Origin: Treponema sp.
GTDB lineage: Bacteria; Spirochaetota; Spirochaetia; Treponematales; Breznakiellaceae
Reading direction: 5' to 3'
DNA length: 64,000 nt
Assembly: GCA_031256445.1 (NCBI GenBank)
Contig: JAIRQN010000018.1
Coordinates: forward strand, 1 to 64,000
Below are positions 45,842 through 56,582 of this stretch, piece after piece (the stretch's first letter is position 1; each line of letters starts with the position of its first letter). Made by a program: the position numbers and the translations under genes. The notes under the pieces were generated by a model. That model had not been told where the DNA came from. It saw only the letters and a program-made list of their open reading frames with translations, and did not search any database.

Positions 45842-48235
45842 TTACATTTCCAAAACAACTTCATTCTCCGCTTTCAATGCCGAAGCGGGAATATAATTGC
45901 CTTCCATCGCTTCTCCGTTAACTGTCAATTTATTACAGCCGGTTTCCTTTCCGCCGGGGTTATTCACTTTTATGTTAAGTTTGCGGCCGCGGAAAATTTT
46001 CTCTATTGTAATGGATTTCCACGAAGCGGGAACAGACGGCGACAGGGTTAAGCCTTCAATGCCGGGCCTCAGTCCGAGGATTCCTTCTACGCAGCCGACC
46101 ATGACCGTGCTGGCGGTTCCGGTCAGCCAGTGAACATGGCTGCGGCCTTCGAACGGGCTGTCAACGCTTTCTGTGAACTGCGAATAAACATACGGTTCCA
46201 GAAGGCGGGTATCGGCGATTGTGTTCTGGGCGGACGGACAGCTTTCAAGGTAGTACTCAAACGCGCGTCCGCCGCGGCCAAGCAGCGCTTCGGCCAAAAT
46301 CAGCCAGCCCTGCGACTGCAGGAAGATGCCGCCGTTCTCCTTTGTGGACGGGTTAAAGAGAAGCGCCAGCGCTCCGTCGAACGCGAACTTGCGGTAGGAT
46401 GGAGCCATAAGGCGTGCGCCGTATTTTGTGTTCAGCTCTTTGTGTACTAAATCGAGAATGGCCTTTCCGCGCGCTTCGTCAGCAAAACCTGAGATTACCG
46501 CCCAGCTCTGCGGGTTAAGCCACATGCCCGCTTCCGGATCGCCGGGCTTGCCGACTACGACATCATTCTCGGTGATGCCGCGCACAAAGCGGTCTGTGTC
46601 CCAGCACTTTTCTTCGATAATTTTGCTGAAATGCGTTTTTAATTCCGTCATCTGCGTTTCCGTTGCCGCGTCTTTTTTGAATTTCGCGAACCGGATCATT
46701 ATTCCGAAAGCGTAGTAAAGCTGCATCGCCACGAATACCGAGACGCCGTTTGCGCCTAACCGCAGGCAGTCGTTCCAGTCGGCGTGAAGCCCGGCGGGCA
46801 GTCCGTGAATACCCAAATGGTTCAGCGAAAAATCCACCGCCTTTTTCAGGTGATTATATAAACTGTCCTGTCCTTCGTCAGCGTAGGGAATCACTTCGTC
46901 CAGAAGGGCTGTATTGCCGGTCTCCGCGATATATTTCCATACAGTCGGGAAAAGCCACAGCGCGTCATCCGCGCGGTAGGAAGGATGCCCTGTTCCGGAA
47001 CGGTAAGATTCATCTTCCGGTTTGTCTTCGCTTCCCGGGTTATGGTTGTACTTTACAAGAGGGAGCGCGCCGCCGTGGCTGACCTGGCCTGAAATCATAA
47101 ACCTGATTTTTTCCAGAGCCATTTCCGGATCCAGATGAATAATGCCCTGAATATCCTGAACCGTGTCCCGGAAGCCATAGCCATTGCGCTGTCCGCAGTA
47201 GATAAGAGAGGCGGCGCGCGACCAGATAAAAGTAATAAAGCACTGATACGCGTTCCATGTGTTTATCATATTGTTAAAATCTTCGTTGGGCGTTTTTACT
47301 TTTAAATTATCCAGTTTGCTGTGCCAGTATTTTTTTAATTCGTTTATTTCACAGAAGGAAAGGCCCGCTTCTTCATAACGCGAAACAAGCTCCGCCGCCT
47401 GCGCTTCGCGTTTTTGCCCCAGCAGGAATACAAACTCCGCGCTTTGTCCCGGCGCGAGGTTCAGCGTTGTTTGGAGCGCTCCGCATGGATTCAGGTTGTA
47501 GTTTAAAATTCCGTTCAGCTTTTCCTGTTCCAGGGAAACGGGATTTCCGTAATCGCGGTAATTGCCCAGGAACGCCGCCTTGTCGCCGCAGTAACCTGTC
47601 ACTTTCGCGCCTGCAAGACCGAAGAAACGGGTTTCGACCCTGCTTTCATTGACGGCGTTCAGGCAATTTTCGTTTATTGTCTGAAGAATGAATTTATCTT
47701 TAAAATATGTCCGGGTAATAAACTGCGTGTACTGAAGATTAACCTGATCCTGTTCGTAAAAACTTTCGCAGGTAAATTCGACATAGCCAAATACGGAAAG
47801 AATTCTTGACGAAGGCCCTTTATTTATTATCTTGACATGCCACACTTCATGATCCGCGCCGTGCGGAACATAGTAACAGGCTTCGGAATGAATATCCCTG
47901 TAATCGGCTTCCATCTGGGTATAACCTGTGCCATGCCGGCATACCGATGTATATTCCGATAAGGGCTTGCCAACAGGCTGCCATGACGCAGACCAGTAAT
48001 CCTGTGATTCATCATCGCGTATGTAAATATACCGTCCAGGTCTGTCCTGTTCATTAAAACGATAACGTATTATGCGTCCGGCGGCTCCGCTTTTTACAAA
48101 ACTGTAGCCTCCGGCATTATTTGAAATAATCGCTCCGTAGGCCGGCGAACCAAGGTAATTTGCCCAGGGAGCCGGCGTATCGGGTCTTTTTATAATATAT
48201 TCCCGCTGCTCTGAATCAAAGAATCCGTACCGCAT
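45842..48235 (-). CDS. GH94 family phosphorylase (second paralog)
   Basis: 'RYGFFDSEQREYIIKRPDTPAPWANYLGSPAYGAIISNNAGGYSF', 'GIHGLPAGLHADWNDCLRLGANGVSVFVAMQLYYAF'. Confidence 0.85.
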   Translation of the reverse strand: MRYGFFDSEQREYIIKRPDTPAPWANYLGSPAYGAIISNNAGGYSFVKSGAAGRIIRYRFNEQDRPGRYIYIRDDESQDYWSASWQPVGKPLSEYTSVCRHGTGYTQMEADYRDIHSEACYYVPHGADHEVWHVKIINKGPSSRILSVFGYVEFTCESFYEQDQVNLQYTQFITRTYFKDKFILQTINENCLNAVNESRVETRFFGLAGAKVTGYCGDKAAFLGNYRDYGNPVSLEQEKLNGILNYNLNPCGALQTTLNLAPGQSAEFVFLLGQKREAQAAELVSRYEEAGLSFCEINELKKYWHSKLDNLKVKTPNEDFNNMINTWNAYQCFITFIWSRAASLIYCGQRNGYGFRDTVQDIQGIIHLDPEMALEKIRFMISGQVSHGGALPLVKYNHNPGSEDKPEDESYRSGTGHPSYRADDALWLFPTVWKYIAETGNTALLDEVIPYADEGQDSLYNHLKKAVDFSLNHLGIHGLPAGLHADWNDCLRLGANGVSVFVAMQLYYAFGIMIRFAKFKKDAATETQMTELKTHFSKIIEEKCWDTDRFVRGITENDVVVGKPGDPEAGMWLNPQSWAVISGFADEARGKAILDLVHKELNTKYGARLMAPSYRKFAFDGALALLFNPSTKENGGIFLQSQGWLILAEALLGRGGRAFEYYLESCPSAQNTIADTRLLEPYVYSQFTESVDSPFEGRSHVHWLTGTASTVMVGCVEGILGLRPGIEGLTLSPSVPASWKSITIEKIFRGRKLNIKVNNPGGKETGCNKLTVNGEAMEGNYIPASALKAENEVVLEM

Positions 48236-48324
48236 GACTGGCCTCCATTAATTTTAAAGATATTAAATTAATTTTATCAGGATAATACCTTTTTATCCAC
48301 CATATATTTCTGTTATTATTAGTT

Positions 48325-50310
48325 ATGGATCTGGAACAGGAAGAAGGTCTGTATGAATTTCTCGAAAACGCCGTTGAACCTTTTACAGTAGAAGATGTTA
48401 CAGGGTATATAAATGTTTCGGGAGGCAAACGCGATAAAAGGCTGTCATTTGAAGTATCTTCTTATCTGGATGTGCGCAAGATCGCCTTTAAACTGGACAG
48501 CCGCCGCTGGATCTCGCGCAGAGGCTGTTTTGAGTCGGCGGTATTTGTAATTACTCCCTCCAGGCTGGAGCTGCTCAACGGGATACTAATTCCCGGCCAC
48601 AGGTGCGTTCCTTTCGCCAATCCGCTGGCTCTGCCCAATCATTATAAATTTTTCTGGGAAGGGAAGATTGTTCCGGCAACCACTACCGAAGCTCCTCCCG
48701 AAGAACTCTATCCCTATTATTGCATTTACGGCGAAGAGTTCGCTCCACAATACATCGCAAGGGATAATCCCAAAAACGAAGAATCGTTTAACGCTGACCC
48801 TTACGAAGATCCGCCTGAGGTTTCCATTCATACGCTTGATATGCGGGCTATCTACCGGGAAAGCGCCTTTGTGCCCGGCGACCGTTTTGTCGTGCGTACA
48901 ATGAACTGGAAGGAGTGCAGTTTCGAGCTGGCAAAAGCCGCCAAAGATGACTGGTCCCGCGAGGATTTGAATAAATGGCTGGAAGCCGCCGAAAGCGGTT
49001 TCGAAGACAGCTTCGCTCTGCTTGGGCCCGGAGCGGGAACGGAAGAACAGACCGCGTTTGCATACTGGTACGGCGGCAAACGCATGAGGGAAATTCCCGC
49101 CTGGTCGCTGGAAGAATTCCTGTATGAAAAAACTGATCGTGTGGAAACTGTGCCTTACGGAATAGAGACGCGCTTCTGGTTCGCAGGCAGGGAAATCCCG
49201 GACATAAAAAAACTTGATAACAGCGCCGTTCCGCCGGACAGGACTTTTATAGAAGACCTGCTGTTTAAAAAGAATATCCCTGTTTCAGAATTTGTGATTC
49301 TTTCTTTTATCAGGGACGCGTTTTACCGCAACGAAAATGATATCGACAAGGTGATAGATCGCATTGTACCGCCGGTAGTGCATCTTGAAGAAACGGAATG
49401 GGATGTAATCGCGGATTATATTTCCGACAGCATGGACGATTTCAGAAAGAGTTATTCAATTTTTATGGATCAGAAGACAGGCCCTGTCCGGCAGCGTGTA
49501 GCGGAATTGCATACGGCTGTGATTGAACTTTCCGCCAGACTACAGAAAGGCGATATTGAAGCCGCCTGGCTGCCAAGGCATACGTTTATCGTACTTTCGC
49601 AGATCCAGGGACACGCCGCGGCTCTTCTTGAAGATCTTGCCTTTGATGATTCTCCTCCCGAAACAGAAATTATCTCCATGGATAATTCTCTTGACAGCAT
49701 GGTTGATACATACGGCGATATAAAAGAACTGATCAATAACGCGATGGACAATTTCAGAAGGAGCAACCTTACCGTAATTCACGGCGGCAAGCCTGGCGGA
49801 CAGTTGTGGCGGATGATTCAGATAGGCATCGGTTCCATTAATGTCTGGAGACGGGCGATTGTTTCTCATGAATGTACCATGAAGGAACTTCACCGGCTGA
49901 TACAGATTGGCATGGATTGGAAGGGAGAGCAGGATTTCAGTTTCAGCTGCGAAACCGGCAGCGGCAAACTGTACCTTAAGGAAGATGTTAAACTGGGCGA
50001 TATAGATTTCCACGGCAAGAAAGAGCTGGTTTATGAATACGGTTCAAAATGGAATATCAAAGTAATAATAATGTCTTCGTATCAGCCGGCAAAAGATGAA
50101 GTAACGCGCTTTGTCGCCGGAGACGGCGCGCCGCCTCCGGAAAATATCGAAGGGCCTCGGCAGTTCAGCAGACTGCTTTTAAATTTGGAATCAGGCGGCA
50201 GTTTGGAAAAGCAGCAGGCAATCCGTGAACTTGGCGCGGATTTCGACCCCGGTCTTTTTGACCTTGACAGAATCAACCGTAATCTGCGCGCCGCCCTGAG
50301 TAATAATTAA
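48325..50310 (+). CDS. Uncharacterized 661-aa protein
   Basis: Long ORF; no family recognised. Confidence 0.6.
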   Translation: MDLEQEEGLYEFLENAVEPFTVEDVTGYINVSGGKRDKRLSFEVSSYLDVRKIAFKLDSRRWISRRGCFESAVFVITPSRLELLNGILIPGHRCVPFANPLALPNHYKFFWEGKIVPATTTEAPPEELYPYYCIYGEEFAPQYIARDNPKNEESFNADPYEDPPEVSIHTLDMRAIYRESAFVPGDRFVVRTMNWKECSFELAKAAKDDWSREDLNKWLEAAESGFEDSFALLGPGAGTEEQTAFAYWYGGKRMREIPAWSLEEFLYEKTDRVETVPYGIETRFWFAGREIPDIKKLDNSAVPPDRTFIEDLLFKKNIPVSEFVILSFIRDAFYRNENDIDKVIDRIVPPVVHLEETEWDVIADYISDSMDDFRKSYSIFMDQKTGPVRQRVAELHTAVIELSARLQKGDIEAAWLPRHTFIVLSQIQGHAAALLEDLAFDDSPPETEIISMDNSLDSMVDTYGDIKELINNAMDNFRRSNLTVIHGGKPGGQLWRMIQIGIGSINVWRRAIVSHECTMKELHRLIQIGMDWKGEQDFSFSCETGSGKLYLKEDVKLGDIDFHGKKELVYEYGSKWNIKVIIMSSYQPAKDEVTRFVAGDGAPPPENIEGPRQFSRLLLNLESGGSLEKQQAIRELGADFDPGLFDLDRINRNLRAALSNN

Positions 50311-50315
50311 ACCAT

Positions 50316-50378
50316 GTATTCACATGACAGGGAATTAATTATTTTTATTAATTACAACTCTCTTTTTGATGTGAATAC
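50316..50378. repeat. Intergenic inverted repeat between convergent genes
   Basis: GTATTCACAT (50316-50325) / ATGTGAATAC (50369-50378); contains TCACATGACAGGGA shared with 5694-5707. Confidence 0.7.
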
Positions 50379-50381
50379 CAA

Positions 50382-50415
50382 AGTAGTTAACTTACTTCAG
50401 TAGTTAACTTACTTC
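50382..50415. repeat. 17-bp perfect tandem duplication
   Basis: AGTAGTTAACTTACTTC x2. Confidence 0.85.
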
Positions 50416-51077
50416 GTTTTAGCCGCGTTGATTATCATATGCAGCGCTTCTTCGTTTGTCGGCGTTGAATTTCTTTCCAGCGTATTGCGCGCGTTGGGCA
50501 GAATTTTCGCGTCAACATCCATAATCGAGTATATTCTGATATAGGTGTATTTTTTGCCGTTAATGGTTACTTCTTCGACATACCGGGGAGCTGTTAATTT
50601 TTTTATATCCTTGTTGGTTTCACTGTCCTGCGGAAGCTGATTTAAGTCTATGCCGAAAGCGGTTTCCGTATTTGTTATGACTTTTAATGCGGCGCGGTAC
50701 GGCGTTTTCATCCTTATGCCCACTACTATCGCAATGGAAATAAAATCAACGATAATCTCGTTCTCTGTCCGGTTTACGATTTTTAAATCCAGCTCGCTTC
50801 TTTTCCCTTTAAAATATCTGGGCTGATTTTCCAAATCCAGCAGCACAGCCACAACCTGTTTTAAAGTCACTTCATCAGAAAAAACATGCGCGTCTGTTTC
50901 AAGAGTAAACCAGTTTTTTCCCAGCGGTACCGCGGATGCCGGCTTTACCATGCCGGGCTTGTTGAGCAGATTTTCAAGCTGCGACTGCGCTCCCGCAGCT
51001 ATTCTGAAAATATTCGCCTGCGCGGAAAGGGGAAGAGCGGTAATAATAAAAACCAATAATATAAAAATCTTTTTCAT
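50409..51077 (-). CDS. Secreted hypothetical protein (possible START/SRPBCC-like)
   Basis: Signal peptide MKKIFILLVFIITALPLSAQA; 222 aa. Confidence 0.55.
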   Translation of the reverse strand: MKKIFILLVFIITALPLSAQANIFRIAAGAQSQLENLLNKPGMVKPASAVPLGKNWFTLETDAHVFSDEVTLKQVVAVLLDLENQPRYFKGKRSELDLKIVNRTENEIIVDFISIAIVVGIRMKTPYRAALKVITNTETAFGIDLNQLPQDSETNKDIKKLTAPRYVEEVTINGKKYTYIRIYSIMDVDAKILPNARNTLERNSTPTNEEALHMIINAAKTK

Positions 51078-51279
51078 ATTTGATAATATACTGCCTGAAT
51101 TGATTTTTTACAAGTGTTAATATTTTAAAAATTCCGCCGGACAGAGACGTTTTTTCCTTGAACTGCGCGTTATGTTTTATTATTGTATATTATGTAACAA
51201 CAAAAGCACTTGTTTTGTACGCGTTATGGTTGTGAGTATTTTTCTTTTGAAATTTGCAGACAACAGAGGTAAAAAAAAA

Positions 51280-52302
51280 TTGAAAATTGTTTTTATTGTA
51301 GATGATAATAATGTAAATCTGGCGGCGGCGGATGATGTTTTATCAGGATACTACCGCGTATTTACCCTGCCGTCCGCTTCTGACATGTTCGATCTTTTGC
51401 ATGATATCAAACCGGATTTAATCCTGCTGGATATTCTTATGCCGGAAATGAACGGGTTTGAAACGCTTAAAGTTTTAAAATCCAGCAGTGAATACGCTGA
51501 CATTCCGGTTATTTTTCTCACCAGCCGGAATGACTCAGTGACGGAATCCCTTGGTTTTGAAAAGGGCGCGGTGGATTTTATCACCAAGCCGTTCTCGGGG
51601 CCGGTTTTGCTTAACAGGATTAAAACACATTTAAATATCGAAGATATTATTTATGAACGCACCAGCAGTTTAAAAAAACTGAAGAACGGCATCGTGTCTG
51701 TTCTTGCCGGTATAGTGGAAAACCGCGACAAGTGGACAGGCGGACACATTGAGCGCATGTCCGGTTATATCAGTCTGTTTTTGGAATCAATCCGCGCGGA
51801 CGAATTATATAAAGATGAGACAGAGAACATGGATTATGAAACGCTGATTTCAGCCTCGCGCCTGCATGATATCGGTAAAATTGTTGTTACAGACGCTATC
51901 CTGAACAAGCGCGATAATCTGACAATTGAAGAAATTGAGGTAATCAAGACACATGCCTCGGAAGGCGAAAGAATAATCGAAGAAATAACGCATACTGCGG
52001 GAGACGAAGCGTTTCTTCAGTGTTCCAGATATTTTGTCGGTTATCATCATGAAAGATGGGACGGCAGCGGTTATCCCTACGGGCTTAAAGGCAAAGATAT
52101 TCCGCTTCCCGGACGCATTATGGCGATTGCCGACGTATATGACGCGCTCGTTACGGAGCGCCCGTACAAGCTGGCGTTTTCACATAATGAAGCGGTAGAA
52201 ATTATTTCTAACAGCAGCGGAGTGCATTTTGATCCCTGCCTGGTGAAGATATTTTTAAAGCTTGAAAAAGAATTTGAAAAGGTGCTGCATGAACATATGT
52301 AA
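51280..52302 (+). CDS. Response regulator with HD-GYP domain
   Basis: 'DLILLDILMPEMNGFETL'; 'SRLHDIGKIVVTDAILNK'; 'HHERWDGSGYPYGLKG'. ORF opens at 51172; TTG at 51280 likely start. Confidence 0.85.
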   Translation: MKIVFIVDDNNVNLAAADDVLSGYYRVFTLPSASDMFDLLHDIKPDLILLDILMPEMNGFETLKVLKSSSEYADIPVIFLTSRNDSVTESLGFEKGAVDFITKPFSGPVLLNRIKTHLNIEDIIYERTSSLKKLKNGIVSVLAGIVENRDKWTGGHIERMSGYISLFLESIRADELYKDETENMDYETLISASRLHDIGKIVVTDAILNKRDNLTIEEIEVIKTHASEGERIIEEITHTAGDEAFLQCSRYFVGYHHERWDGSGYPYGLKGKDIPLPGRIMAIADVYDALVTERPYKLAFSHNEAVEIISNSSGVHFDPCLVKIFLKLEKEFEKVLHEHM

Positions 52303-52344
52303 AAAATTTCCGGTTTTTGCGGCGCGAAACCTGCGGAGGCGCAG

Positions 52345-55300
52345 ATGCCGTGGTTAATCGGGGCATTCGTTCTGTCTTTAATAATAATTATCCTGATTCT
52401 GATAATTCTTTTAAGAAGCAGACGCAAATCGAAAATTGTTTTAAAAGAGCATGAACGCGCAAGAGTCATGCTGGATACCATTCCCATCGCGTGTTTTACG
52501 GGAGACGGCAGCGGCCGGATAATTGACTGTAATGAGGAAAGCGTGCGTCTTTTTGAACTGAAAGACAAGCAGGAATTTATAAGGAGCTTTCATGAAGAGC
52601 TTTCCCCCCGGTATCAGCCTGACGGAAAACTTTCGCGTGACGCGATATATATGTACGAACGCAGGGCGCTCGAAGAGGGAAAAATTTCTTTTGAATGGAT
52701 TCATCAATTAAAAGACGGCGCTCTTGTTCCTGCGGTTATTACGGCGGAAAGGGTAGTGTACGGCGAAGCGCCGGCAATCCTGACATATATCCGCGATATG
52801 CGCGAGCATAAAAAAATGACAGAGGAGATCAACAGGCAGAATAATCTTCTGGAAGCTGTTAGCTGCATGTCCGCCGTATTGCTGGATCCTGATATGGAAA
52901 ATTTCGATGAAATTCTTCTGCGGTCAATGGGGATTATGGCAAAAGCCGTGGATGTTGACGGTGTTACCATTTGGAAAAATCATTATGACAGCGGCGTTCT
53001 TTCCTGCGCGCTGGCGTACGAATGGGTTAACGACGCTGCGAAATACACGGACGTGGTTTTCCGCAAAGATGTGCCGTATAAAGAGATATTGCCCGGCTGG
53101 GAAGAACAACTGTCAAAAGGAAATTGCATAAGCGGTCTTGTGCGCGATATGTCCTGTATTGTCAAAAAACAGCTAAGGATGAGGAGAATTATTTCAGTTT
53201 TTGTAACGCCTGTATTTACTCACGACACATTCTGGGGTTTCGTAGGCTTTGACGATTGCCACAGGGAAAGGGTTTTCACGGAGAATGAAACAATTATTCT
53301 GCGATCGGCAGGCAGGATGATTGCAAACGCCCTTATCCGCAATGACATGACACAGAGTATCATTAATACGACCATACGGCTGGAAGCCGCCGTAGAGGAT
53401 GCGAATTACGCGAATAAAATAAAAACAAGATCTTTGAGCACTCTGGAAAGCATATTAAACAGTATTGACGCTTTTATCTATGTAACAGTTCCCTATACAG
53501 GCGAAATCCTTTTTATTAACAGGCGGATGAAGGAGATGCTGGGACTGGAAAATGCCGATACTGCCGGAAAATTCTGCTATAAGGTTTTTCGGAAAAAAGA
53601 CGCCATGTGCGATTTTTGTCCGTGCGGTCAGCTTGATATGGAACCTGGTAAAATATTCATATGGGACGATTACAATGATATTCTGGATTGCCATATCAGG
53701 CACGCTGACTGTTATATTGACTGGCCGGACGGTTCCAAAGCGCATTTGCAGCACGCCGTTGATATCACCGAGCTGATTACCGCAAAGGAGCAGGCTGAGC
53801 AGAGCAGCCGCTCCAAGAGCATATTCCTTTCGCACATGAGTCATGAAATCCGCACTCCGATGAACGCAATTCTGGGCATCGCCGAAGTCCAGCTTCAGAA
53901 TGAAAACAATTCTGCGGAAACTGAAGATGCGTTAGGTAAAATATACGAGTCCGGCAATTTGCTGCTTAACATTATAAATGACATACTCGATCTTTCCAAA
54001 ATCGAAGCGGGCAGACTGGAACTGGTGCCTGTCAGGTACGATATATTAAGCCTGCTTAACGACACTGCGCAGCTGGTCTGTCTTCGGTATGAAAGCAAAA
54101 AGATACTTTTTTCCCTTTCGCTGAACGAGAATACGCCGTTTGAACTGTTTGGCGATGAGATGCGGATAAAACAGGTTTTGAATAACATTATTTCCAACGC
54201 GTTCAAATATACCGACGAAGGAAAGGTGGATTTTTCTGTCACGTTTGAAACGAATGATGAAGACGCGGGTAATGTGACGCTGATTTTTTCCGTAAGCGAT
54301 ACAGGGCAGGGTATGACTGAAAATCAGCTTGGGAGGCTGTTTGATGAATACTCCCGTTTTAACCTGATAAAAAACCGCACAAAAGTCGGCACCGGCCTTG
54401 GCATGAGTATCACCAAACGGCTTGTTGATTTAATGAACGGCAGTATTCATGTGGAAAGCGAACCAGGCAAAGGGTCTGTGTTTACGGTGCGCATTCCGCA
54501 GAAACGCCTGGGTTCCGCAGTATGCGGGCCGGAATTGGCTGAAAATTTACGCAATTTTAAATTTAAAAGCGCGTCAATAAAGAAAAAGATGCAGTTCATG
54601 CGCGAGTTTATGCCATACGGCAATGTGCTTGTGGTTGATGATGTGGAATCGAATATCTATGTCGCAAGAGGGTTGTTGACGCCGTACGGTCTTAATATAG
54701 AAACTGTCACAAACGGAATTGATACAATAGAAAAAATCAGGAACGGCAAGGTATACGACATTATTTTTATGGATCATATGATGCCGATAATGGACGGTAT
54801 GGAAACCGTTAAAAATTTGCGTAAAATGGGATACAAAAACGCAATAATCGCGCTGACGGCGAACGCGTTAATCGGGCGCGAAGATATGTTTTTACAGAAC
54901 GGTTTTGACGGTTTTATTTCCAAGCCGATTGATTCGCGCGAATTGAATCAGGTGCTCAATGATTTTATCCGCAATAAAAAACCGCCCGAAGTTGTTGAAG
55001 CGGCGCGCCGTGTTCCTGAATCTGAAAGGAGCATAAGGCAGAACATTACTTTCCCGGATGATAACAAAGACGCGCCTGCCGCCGAGGCAAAGAATTTGGA
55101 AAAAAAATTATTCTTTATAAATGACGCTGATAAAGCCGTAAATACGCTGGAAAAAATGAACATTAACGACATTAAAAACGCTGAAATGGAATTATACATT
55201 ATCACAGTCCACGGGATAAAAAGCGCTCTTGCCAATATCGGAGAAAAGGAATTATCCGCCGCCGCGCTTAAACTGGAACTTGCGGGAGAGGCGCGCAGCC

Positions 55301-55653
55301 TTTCCGTTGTTTCAGGCGAAACGCCCGCGTTTATTGATTCGCTTAAATCCATTATCGCCGAATATAAACAGTCAATTCATGAATCCGGAAAAAAATCAGA
55401 TAATCAGGTTTCAGATAATGACAATCTTTCGGACGAAGACCGTCTTTTTTTAAAAGAAAAAATGCTGATAATAAAAACCGCATGCTCTGAATTCAACAGA
55501 AACGCCGTAAAAGCGGCACTGGAGGAAATCAGGCGGAGAAGCTGGCCGGCCAAAATAAATTCTGTTCTTGATGATATATCGCTTCAGATATTGCACAGTT
55601 CCTTCAGGAAAATCCTGGCTCTGGCTGATTCTGCGGCGGATGCCGAATTTTAA
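52345..55653 (+). CDS. Hybrid sensor histidine kinase (PAS/GAF/HisKA/HATPase/REC/Hpt-like)
   Basis: 'SIFLSHMSHEIRTPMNAILGIAE'; 'DTGQGMTENQLGRLFDEYSRF'; 'DIIFMDHMMPIMDGMETV'; Hpt-like 'TVHGIKSALANIGE'. Confidence 0.9.
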   Translation: MPWLIGAFVLSLIIIILILIILLRSRRKSKIVLKEHERARVMLDTIPIACFTGDGSGRIIDCNEESVRLFELKDKQEFIRSFHEELSPRYQPDGKLSRDAIYMYERRALEEGKISFEWIHQLKDGALVPAVITAERVVYGEAPAILTYIRDMREHKKMTEEINRQNNLLEAVSCMSAVLLDPDMENFDEILLRSMGIMAKAVDVDGVTIWKNHYDSGVLSCALAYEWVNDAAKYTDVVFRKDVPYKEILPGWEEQLSKGNCISGLVRDMSCIVKKQLRMRRIISVFVTPVFTHDTFWGFVGFDDCHRERVFTENETIILRSAGRMIANALIRNDMTQSIINTTIRLEAAVEDANYANKIKTRSLSTLESILNSIDAFIYVTVPYTGEILFINRRMKEMLGLENADTAGKFCYKVFRKKDAMCDFCPCGQLDMEPGKIFIWDDYNDILDCHIRHADCYIDWPDGSKAHLQHAVDITELITAKEQAEQSSRSKSIFLSHMSHEIRTPMNAILGIAEVQLQNENNSAETEDALGKIYESGNLLLNIINDILDLSKIEAGRLELVPVRYDILSLLNDTAQLVCLRYESKKILFSLSLNENTPFELFGDEMRIKQVLNNIISNAFKYTDEGKVDFSVTFETNDEDAGNVTLIFSVSDTGQGMTENQLGRLFDEYSRFNLIKNRTKVGTGLGMSITKRLVDLMNGSIHVESEPGKGSVFTVRIPQKRLGSAVCGPELAENLRNFKFKSASIKKKMQFMREFMPYGNVLVVDDVESNIYVARGLLTPYGLNIETVTNGIDTIEKIRNGKVYDIIFMDHMMPIMDGMETVKNLRKMGYKNAIIALTANALIGREDMFLQNGFDGFISKPIDSRELNQVLNDFIRNKKPPEVVEAARRVPESERSIRQNITFPDDNKDAPAAEAKNLEKKLFFINDADKAVNTLEKMNINDIKNAEMELYIITVHGIKSALANIGEKELSAAALKLELAGEARSLSVVSGETPAFIDSLKSIIAEYKQSIHESGKKSDNQVSDNDNLSDEDRLFLKEKMLIIKTACSEFNRNAVKAALEEIRRRSWPAKINSVLDDISLQILHSSFRKILALADSAADAEF

Positions 55654-55691
55654 CGGAATTTTAACAATTCATTAATCTTTCTTTAACACAA
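55648..55691 (+). promoter_or_regulatory. Pho box-like array: four direct repeats with 11-bp period upstream of pstS
   Basis: TTTTAACggaa / TTTTAACaatt / cATTAATcttt / cTTTAACacaa. Confidence 0.65.
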
Positions 55692-55732
55692 TCAAATTAC
55701 ATTTTTTGTAGTAAATCTTTAAGGAGCGAATT

Positions 55733-56569
55733 ATGAAAAATAAATTATTTTTATTAGTATCGGGGATTCTGTTTCTTGCGGCAGCCTGTACCGGAGACGG
55801 TAAAAATACCGCCTCGGGGCAGAGCGTCCGTTCCGCGGCAAATTACACAATCGAGGCGGGCGGTTCCACTTCGGTGACTCCGCTGATGGAACTGTTTGCC
55901 GGGGAGTACTGTAAGTCTAAACCTAACATTAAAGTAAACATTAACGGGACCGGTTCCTCGGACGGAATTAAAAACGCCGGAACGTTATATCAGATTGGAA
56001 TGTCCAGCCGCGAGCTTACTCCGGCGGAGCAGGGCGCCGGTCTTAAAGAGGAAATTGTGGCAATTGACGGAATTGCGGTAATTGTGAATAACAGCAATCC
56101 GGTTGACAGCCTGACGGTTGAACAGATACGCGATATTTACACCGGCGCAATCACTGACTGGAGTCAGGTGTCAGGCGGGGCGAAAAGAGGCAAAATCGCC
56201 GTTATCAGCCGCGAGGAAGGCTCCGGCACAAGGGGCGCATTTGAGGAACTTGCAGGTTTTCAGGGCAAGCTGCTTGCGGGAGCGAACGAGTCGACAAGCA
56301 CCGGAGCCATCAAGGCGGGCATCGCTCAAAATACTGACGCTGTCGGTTACATTTCGCTCGGTTCTGTTGATGATTCGGTAAAAGCGTTAGCTGTAAACGG
56401 CATCGCGCCTTCCGGGGCCAATGTAAAGAATGGCTCCTATAAAATCGCCCGTCCTTTTATTGTGCTTACCGGAAACAATGTTCATGCCGAAAGCGCCGCT
56501 TTTATAAACTGGATGCTCGGCGAAGAAGGACAGAAAATCGCGGCAAGAAGCTGGATTTCCGTAAAGTAG
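55733..56569 (+). CDS. pstS: Phosphate ABC transporter substrate-binding protein
   Basis: 'IEAGGSTSVTPLMELFAGEY...NINGTGSSDGIKN', 'ISREEGSGTRGAFEEL'; followed by pstCAB. Confidence 0.9.
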   Translation: MKNKLFLLVSGILFLAAACTGDGKNTASGQSVRSAANYTIEAGGSTSVTPLMELFAGEYCKSKPNIKVNINGTGSSDGIKNAGTLYQIGMSSRELTPAEQGAGLKEEIVAIDGIAVIVNNSNPVDSLTVEQIRDIYTGAITDWSQVSGGAKRGKIAVISREEGSGTRGAFEELAGFQGKLLAGANESTSTGAIKAGIAQNTDAVGYISLGSVDDSVKALAVNGIAPSGANVKNGSYKIARPFIVLTGNNVHAESAAFINWMLGEEGQKIAARSWISVK

Positions 56570-56582
56570 CCGCAACTGTTTT

